A stretch of DNA of 10,419 bases. Origin: Spirochaetales bacterium. Lineage in GTDB: Bacteria > Spirochaetota > Spirochaetia > DSM-27196 > PWMO01. The stretch lies in contig SKLB01000198.1 of the NCBI GenBank assembly GCA_007123465.1, forward strand, positions 1-10,419, read 5' to 3'. A model generated the notes under the pieces. The model did no database searches, was not told the DNA's origin, and was given only the letters and a program-made list of their open reading frames with translations. A program made the translations under genes and the position numbers. This document shows positions 6,336 through 10,419 of the stretch, piece by piece; positions within the stretch are counted from its first letter, which is position 1, and each line of letters opens with the position of its first letter.

Positions 6336-7565
6336 TCAAGCATCTCCCTTTCTGCGCTCCAGCAGCGCGTTGTAAAGCTCCAGCGTCTTGGCAGCAATTG
6401 CACGCCAACTGAAGTGCTGTTCCGCGCGAACACGCCCGGCCACACCCATCCGTTGCGCCATCCTGGGGTCAGACGCTACCCGGTTAATGGCGTCGGCCAG
6501 TGTACGCGAAAACTGCGCCGGATCGCGCGGCGAAAACGTACCGGGCTCCAGAGCCAGCTCTACCAGCAGTCCGGTTTCATCGCTAACCACCACTTCCGGG
6601 ATTCCACCGATAGCCGACGCCACTACCGCCGTCCGGCACGCCATGGCCTCGAGATTGATGATGCCGAACGGCTCGTAGACCGACGGGCAACAGAACACCG
6701 CCGCGTGCGAGTAGAACTGGATAGTCTGATCACGAGGCAGCATTTCATCGATCCAGATGATCCCGCCACGAGCCTGGCGCGCGACGGCTACGCTCTGGTT
6801 CATCTCGGCGGCAATCCGCTCGGTATCGGGAGCGCCCGCCAGCAGCACCACCTGTACGTTGCGATCGATGTACGGAATAGCGTTTACCAGGTGAACAATC
6901 CCTTTTTGACGCGTGATGCGGCCAACGAACAGCACGTAGGGCCGCGAAAGATCGACCCCGTGGCGTTCCAGCGCGTCCGTCCGGGCCGTAGGCCGATACT
7001 CGTCGAGATCAATACCGTTGTGGATGACGTGTGTACGGGCCGCAGCGGCACCAAACAGTCGAAAGATATCGTTACGGGTTTCCCTGGAAACGGCGATGAC
7101 CGCATCAGCGCTCTCGATGGCGGTACGCTCCATCCAGCTGCTTAACTGGTAGGCGGTTCCAAGCTGCTCGGCCTTCCACGGCCGCAGCGGTTCCAGCGAA
7201 TGCGTTGTCAGCACAAACGGAATATTCCACAGCTTGGCAGCCAGCAAGCCGCCCATCTGCGTGTACCATGTGTGGCAGTGCACTACATCGGCATCGAGGT
7301 TGTCCTTGGCCATTGCCAGGCTCTGCGAGAACGCCCCCATCGCGGCGGCAAACCGTGGATCGGTGTTCTGCTTCATATCGGGCCACGGCTGATACCCCTT
7401 GATCCGCAGGTTGCCGTGGACCTCGTCCTGCTCACCAAAGCAGCGTACCTCAACTGCTACGCGCTCGGCCAGCGCCTTACTCAGGTACTCGACGTGCACC
7501 CCGGCTCCGCCGTAGACATTTGGCGGGTACTCATTGGAGAAAAGGGCAACTTTGCTGATCGGCAT
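6336..7565 (-). CDS. glgA: Glycogen / maltose-1-phosphate synthase, GT4 family, 409 aa
   Basis: This cytoplasmic retaining glycosyltransferase is of the GT-B fold and GT4 family. It resembles the actinobacterial GlgA/GlgM type (TIGR02149-like), which uses ADP-glucose to extend alpha-glucan or to make maltose-1-phosphate. It is not the classical GT5 glycogen synthase. The N-terminal half (1-190) has the sugar-nucleotide loop NEYPPNVYGGAGVHV and the H96-CHTW motif. The C-terminal half has the donor site with FVGRITRQKG (R216, K221) and the E-x7-E motif E298-PFGIINLE306. Length is typical for this family. AGGAG at 7579-7575, nine bases before the ATG at 7565, fixes the start. No other glycogen gene (glgB, glgC, glgE, glgP) is in the window. 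Another GT4 sucrose- or trehalose-related synthase is the main alternative. Confidence 0.85.
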   Translation of the reverse strand: MPISKVALFSNEYPPNVYGGAGVHVEYLSKALAERVAVEVRCFGEQDEVHGNLRIKGYQPWPDMKQNTDPRFAAAMGAFSQSLAMAKDNLDADVVHCHTWYTQMGGLLAAKLWNIPFVLTTHSLEPLRPWKAEQLGTAYQLSSWMERTAIESADAVIAVSRETRNDIFRLFGAAAARTHVIHNGIDLDEYRPTARTDALERHGVDLSRPYVLFVGRITRQKGIVHLVNAIPYIDRNVQVVLLAGAPDTERIAAEMNQSVAVARQARGGIIWIDEMLPRDQTIQFYSHAAVFCCPSVYEPFGIINLEAMACRTAVVASAIGGIPEVVVSDETGLLVELALEPGTFSPRDPAQFSRTLADAINRVASDPRMAQRMGVAGRVRAEQHFSWRAIAAKTLELYNALLERRKGDA

Positions 7566-7574
7566 ACGCGTGCT

Positions 7575-7579
7575 CTCCT
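7575..7579 (-). promoter_or_regulatory. Shine-Dalgarno of the glycogen synthase gene
   Basis: Minus-strand AGGAG lies nine bases before the ATG at 7565. Confidence 0.6.
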
Positions 7580-7600
7580 GCCGGGCTCGGGGATATCGCT

Positions 7601-7629
7601 ATCGTAGTTCAAACCGGATCGCAGAGCAA
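7601..7629 (-). promoter_or_regulatory. Weak promoter candidate for the glycogen synthase gene
   Basis: Minus-strand TTGCTC (7629-7624) and TACGAT (7606-7601) are separated by 17 bases and match the sigma70 boxes 3/6 and 4/6. The start would fall near 7594, about 28 bases before the ATG. The gap to the DUF2784 gene is 65 bases, so read-through from that gene is equally possible. Confidence 0.25.
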
Positions 7630-7630
7630 G

Positions 7631-7999
7631 CTAAGAGCGCCGGTCACGGATATTCAGAGCCAACGAGATAATCAGCGCAGCAGAAGCACTCAGCGCAGTA
7701 AGCCAGTCCACTACGGCCGAGGTGACCGAGATACCCAGCAGGCGCTGCAGCAGGTACTGCGTGTAGCTGCGCGGCAGATCATGCTGTCCCAGAGCGCGCA
7801 GGACCCGCCAGTGCCACTCGGTGAGCGGACAGAATCCGAGTCCGTAAAACATCCCCAGGCCCAACCACGAGGCCGCTATCAGCAATAGCACAACCAGATT
7901 GGCACGGCGCAACCGCGGCACAATCCAGCCAAACAGGCTGAACACAATCAGCACCGTGTGAAACGCCACAAAGAACAGATCGAGCGCGCGCAACAGCAT
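7631..7999 (-). CDS. DUF2784-family small membrane protein, 122 aa
   Basis: This is a small integral membrane protein of unknown function, resembling DUF2784. Four hydrophobic segments are visible: about 6-24 (LDLFFVAFHTVLIVFSLFGW), 32-52, 81-100 and 102-116. The family hallmark is FCPLTEW (about 55-61), followed by a Tyr-containing SYTQYLLQRLL stretch. The C-terminus is a short positively charged tail (NIRDRRS). The ATG at 7999 is preferred because AAGGGG (8013-8008) lies eight bases before it; a GTG at 8008, overlapping that site, would add three residues (M-D-L). It is divergent from the ATP-grasp gene, with 71 bases between the start codons, and lies upstream of the glycogen synthase gene on the same strand. 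Family call is by recalled pattern; function unknown. Confidence 0.75.
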   Translation of the reverse strand: MLLRALDLFFVAFHTVLIVFSLFGWIVPRLRRANLVVLLLIAASWLGLGMFYGLGFCPLTEWHWRVLRALGQHDLPRSYTQYLLQRLLGISVTSAVVDWLTALSASAALIISLALNIRDRRS

Positions 8000-8019
8000 C
8001 AAATCCACCCCTTCGGTGT

Positions 8020-8028
8020 ATCATAACA
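8020..8028 (-). promoter_or_regulatory. Extended -10 promoter of the DUF2784 gene
   Basis: Minus-strand TGTTATGAT carries the extended TGn motif directly before TATGAT, a 5/6 match. No -35 is obvious, which extended -10 promoters can tolerate. The start would fall near 8013, leaving a short leader that just covers the AAGGGG site. Confidence 0.5.
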
Positions 8029-8043
8029 GTCACGATTGACCGT
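8026..8043. repeat. Imperfect dyad between divergent promoters
   Basis: ACAGTCA-CGAT-TGACCGT is a 7-4-7 inverted repeat with one mismatch. It overlaps the -35 of the rightward promoter (8036-8041) and touches the extended -10 of the leftward one. A protein bound here could control both genes. It does not match a Pho box (no 11-base direct repeat) or a CRP/FNR site. Confidence 0.35.
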
Positions 8044-8065
8044 GTGGAGGATGCGCGCCTATACT
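8036..8065 (+). promoter_or_regulatory. Strong sigma70-like promoter, predicted leaderless transcript
   Basis: TTGACC (8036-8041) and TATACT (8060-8065) are 18 bases apart and each match the consensus 5/6. The expected start is 8071-8073, on or next to the ATG at 8071, which has no Shine-Dalgarno in front. The purine at 8071 fits as a transcription start. Confidence 0.6.
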
Positions 8066-8070
8066 TCAGC

Positions 8071-10419
8071 ATGCTGAAAAACTACGCTGAGCGGCCACTG
8101 GAGAGCACCGGCATGCCGACCCTTGATCGTGTGCTCGACGGTCTGCGCGCCGGTGACAATGTAGTATGGCGGCTCGACGACATCGAATTCTATATCCCGT
8201 TTGCCGAAGCCTTTCTGGAATACGCCAGGTCGTGCTCGCGTACGGTAGTCTACTTTCGCTTCGGCGGCCATGCTCCGGTTCTGCCGGAAGGGCCCGGGGT
8301 TGTTGTCCAGCGCAACGATCCCGAGCTCGGTTTCGAGAACTTCATCACTCAGATTCACCGCACTATCCGGGATGTGGGAATCGGCGGCTACTACGTGTTT
8401 GACGCGCTATCGGACCTCAGCGACACCTGCTACAGCGACCGCATGATCGGCAATTTCTTTCAACTGACCTGCCCCTATCTGTTGAGCCTCGATACCATAG
8501 CATATTTTGCCCTCTATCGCCATCGGCACTCATACCACGCGGCGATTCCGATTTACGATACAACCCAGGTGCTGCTGGATGTCTACCGCTACAACCAGCA
8601 CTACTACGTACAGCCGGCCAAGGTCTACGGGCGTGAGAAGGCCTCGCCACTGTCTGTGTTCCGTTGGGACACCGAACAGTTCTCGCTGGTCAACGAGAGT
8701 GCCGAGATATCTGCGGTCATGGAATCCTCACCGTGGGGCGGACTGCGCTCGGCGAGCTACCGCATGGTCGGGCTGTGGGACAAGACGTTCATGCGCGCCG
8801 AAACGGTACTCGAAGCAATCGCGGCCGGCCAGGTGCCGCCGATACGCTCTGAGGATTCGTTCCGTGAACTGGTGCGGCTGGTGATCCCGCGTGAAGAACG
8901 CATGATCGATCTTGCCACGCGTTACCTCCGATTACAAGACCTGATAATCCTCTGGAAACGCATGATCGGCACCGGGATGATCGGCGGCAAATCAATCGGT
9001 ATGCTGCTGGCACGCGCTATCATTCGCAAGCACCGTCCCGAACTGGCCGCCCGGCTTGAAGCGCACGACTCGTTCTTCATCGGCTCGGACGTGTTCTACA
9101 CCTTCCTGGTGAATAACCAGTGCTGGTGGGACAGACAGCGCCAGAAGGATCCGGATACGTTTCTGAGCGGACTGGAAGAGGTCAAGCAGAAGATTCTCAG
9201 CGGGGGCTTTCCGGATTACATCGTCAGGCGATTCGAAGACATGCTCGAGTACTTTGGCCATGCGCCGATTATCGTTCGCTCCAGCAGCCTGCTCGAGGAT
9301 AACTTCGGCAACGCGTTTTCAGGGAAATACGACTCGGTGTTCTGCCCCAATCAGGGAACCCCGGCGCAGCGGCTGCAGAGCCTTCTCGACGCCATTCGCA
9401 CGGTGTACGCCAGCACCATGAGCGAGGAAGCGCTCTCCTACCGCAGGCGCCGCGGCGTGCTGGAACGCGACGAGCAGATGGCGCTGCTGGTGCAACGGGT
9501 CTCGGGTTCAGTCTACGGCGACTATTTCTTCCCGCAGCTGGCCGGTGTAGCCTATTCGTTCAACCCATACGTCTGGAGCAGGGAGATCGATCCAAACGCC
9601 GGTGTGCTGCGGCTGGTGTTTGGGCTTGGCACGCGTGCGGTTGACCGCTGGGATGACGACTACACCCGAGTAGTGGCGCTGAACGCGCCCGACAGACGGC
9701 CGGAATCAAGTTTTGACGCCGTCAAGCGGCATACGCAACGGCGTGTCGATGTAATCGATCTGCGCCGCACCCAACCGCGCAGTATTCACTTTCAGGACCT
9801 GGTCCAGGAGTGTGCAACGCTGCCGCTCTCATTTGTTGCCACGCGCGACCGTCAGGCCGAGCGTGACGCCCGCGAACACGGAATCCGTCCCAGGCCGCGC
9901 TGGATTCTGACCTTTGATCCGGTGTTCGAAACGTCAAACGTGATCAACGATCTGCGCGAGATGGTCCGCACGGTACGCGAAGGCTACGGAACCGAGGTAG
10001 ACATCGAGTTCACCGCCAATACCAGCGCCGACGGCAGTTACAGCATAGACATCGTACAGTGCCGCCCCTTCCACGCCAGCGCCCAGGAAGAAGAGCCGCT
10101 GGAACCGATTCCAGAGCTGGCTGAAGAGCGCATCCTGATCCGCTCCAGCGGCGGTGTCATAGGCCACGGCCGCCAGTTGTCGCTGGACCGCATCATCTAC
10201 GTATCGCCGCAATCCTACACCGGGCTCAACGAATCCGGACGCTACACCCTGGCACGGCTGATCGGCAAGATCGCCAAGCATCCGTCCTCGGCCAGCGCCA
10301 CAATCATGATGATCGGCCCGGGGCGTTGGGGCAGCAGCACTGCTTCGCTCGGCATACCGGTCTCGTTCGGAGACATCAACAACGTGGCGGTATTGATGGA
10401 GGTTGACGCGCTTCACGAA
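8071..10419 (+). CDS. PEP-synthase-like ATP-grasp protein with degenerate KaiC-like N-terminus (3' partial, 783 aa seen)
   Basis: The frame is open from the ATG at 8071 to the window edge. Residues about 12-215 resemble a KaiC/RecA-fold domain (STGMPTLDRVLDGLRAGDNV), but where the Walker A loop should be it reads RLDDIEFY, with no GKT; a Walker-B-like YYVFD111 remains. Residues about 300-667 are a PPDK_N/PEP-synthase ATP-grasp domain with the expected residues: K307 (IGGKS), R403 (IIVRSSSLLEDNFGNAFSGKY), D644-I-E646, and Q663-C-R665-PF. A third domain follows, with IMMIGPGRWGSS (about 748-759) and LGIPVSF, known from a family of uncharacterised PEP/pyruvate-binding proteins. The phosphohistidine swivel domain expected next in true PEP synthase is not seen. 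An intact ATP site without a phospho-carrier suggests a kinase or phosphotransfer role on an unknown substrate; that is inference. A GTG at 8044 is an alternative start without Shine-Dalgarno, inside the promoter. Confidence 0.85.
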   Translation, partial: MLKNYAERPLESTGMPTLDRVLDGLRAGDNVVWRLDDIEFYIPFAEAFLEYARSCSRTVVYFRFGGHAPVLPEGPGVVVQRNDPELGFENFITQIHRTIRDVGIGGYYVFDALSDLSDTCYSDRMIGNFFQLTCPYLLSLDTIAYFALYRHRHSYHAAIPIYDTTQVLLDVYRYNQHYYVQPAKVYGREKASPLSVFRWDTEQFSLVNESAEISAVMESSPWGGLRSASYRMVGLWDKTFMRAETVLEAIAAGQVPPIRSEDSFRELVRLVIPREERMIDLATRYLRLQDLIILWKRMIGTGMIGGKSIGMLLARAIIRKHRPELAARLEAHDSFFIGSDVFYTFLVNNQCWWDRQRQKDPDTFLSGLEEVKQKILSGGFPDYIVRRFEDMLEYFGHAPIIVRSSSLLEDNFGNAFSGKYDSVFCPNQGTPAQRLQSLLDAIRTVYASTMSEEALSYRRRRGVLERDEQMALLVQRVSGSVYGDYFFPQLAGVAYSFNPYVWSREIDPNAGVLRLVFGLGTRAVDRWDDDYTRVVALNAPDRRPESSFDAVKRHTQRRVDVIDLRRTQPRSIHFQDLVQECATLPLSFVATRDRQAERDAREHGIRPRPRWILTFDPVFETSNVINDLREMVRTVREGYGTEVDIEFTANTSADGSYSIDIVQCRPFHASAQEEEPLEPIPELAEERILIRSSGGVIGHGRQLSLDRIIYVSPQSYTGLNESGRYTLARLIGKIAKHPSSASATIMMIGPGRWGSSTASLGIPVSFGDINNVAVLMEVDALHE

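Noticed and set aside
6414..7145. 243-codon open frame on the plus strand inside the glycogen synthase gene
   Set aside because: It is antisense to a clear GT4 protein with intact motifs, and its translation resembles no family.
8026..8043. Dyad between the divergent genes as a Pho box or CRP/FNR site
   Set aside because: Pho boxes are direct repeats spaced 11 bases apart, and the CTGT/CGGT elements here are 13 apart and better read as an inverted repeat; TGTGA-N6-TCACA and TTGAT-N4-ATCAA are absent.
8051..8077. Eight-codon ORF MRAYTSAC overlapping the ATP-grasp ATG, preceded by GGAGG
   Set aside because: GGAGG directly touches its ATG with no spacing, and the sequence lies in the spacer and -10 of the strong promoter, so it would not be in the transcript.
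9934..10416. 160-codon minus-strand frame near the right edge
   Set aside because: It is opposite the ATP-grasp domain, whose conserved DIE and QCRPF residues lie in the plus-strand frame.
1..10419. tRNA, rRNA, CRISPR, insertion sequence, riboswitch or intrinsic terminator anywhere in the window
   Set aside because: Reading both strands showed no repeat-spacer array, transposase, long terminal repeats, cloverleaf or GC-hairpin plus T-run that I could support; gaps between genes are all about 145 bases or less.

Overview
The window is a 10.4 kb stretch of an ordinary-looking bacterial chromosome, fairly GC-rich and tightly packed with genes. It holds nine protein genes and no RNA gene, insertion sequence, CRISPR array or phage gene that I could recognise. 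The gene mix suggests an anaerobic or facultative member of the Spirochaetota, perhaps a free-living Spirochaeta-type organism. That mix is an anaerobe-type two-cluster ferredoxin protein beside an AraC regulator, a GT4 glycogen synthase, and a PEP-synthase-like protein without a visible phosphohistidine domain. The assignment rests on protein resemblance recalled from memory and is tentative.

Left part (8-1813, minus strand): an AraC-family regulator is followed, 52 bases on, by a [4Fe-4S] ferredoxin-type protein. The two probably form a redox or stress module. The AraC start is unusual. A well-placed Shine-Dalgarno serves a 13-codon leader ORF whose TGA overlaps the AraC ATG, while a sigma70-like promoter inside that leader would give an almost leaderless AraC mRNA.

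Centre (1920-6326, plus strand): fabF (beta-ketoacyl-ACP synthase II) is followed closely by phoU, phoB and phoR. These three are the cytoplasmic modulator, response regulator and membrane histidine kinase of the phosphate-starvation system. No pst phosphate transporter genes are in the window.

Right part: a glycogen/maltose-1-phosphate synthase of family GT4 (6336-7565, minus) converges on phoR with only nine bases between the stop codons. Upstream of it on the same strand is a small DUF2784-type membrane protein. Divergent from that is a long gene (8071 to the right edge, still open) that joins a degenerate KaiC/RecA-like N-terminal domain to an apparently intact PEP-synthase ATP-grasp domain and a C-terminal domain of unknown role. 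The promoter for this gene is strong (TTGACC-18-TATACT) and sits so close to the ATG that the mRNA is predicted to be leaderless. An imperfect dyad lies between the two divergent promoters.

The most interesting signals are this unusual ATP-grasp protein with its promoter, the possible recurrence of leaderless starts, and the operator-like palindrome directly abutting the ferredoxin ATG.
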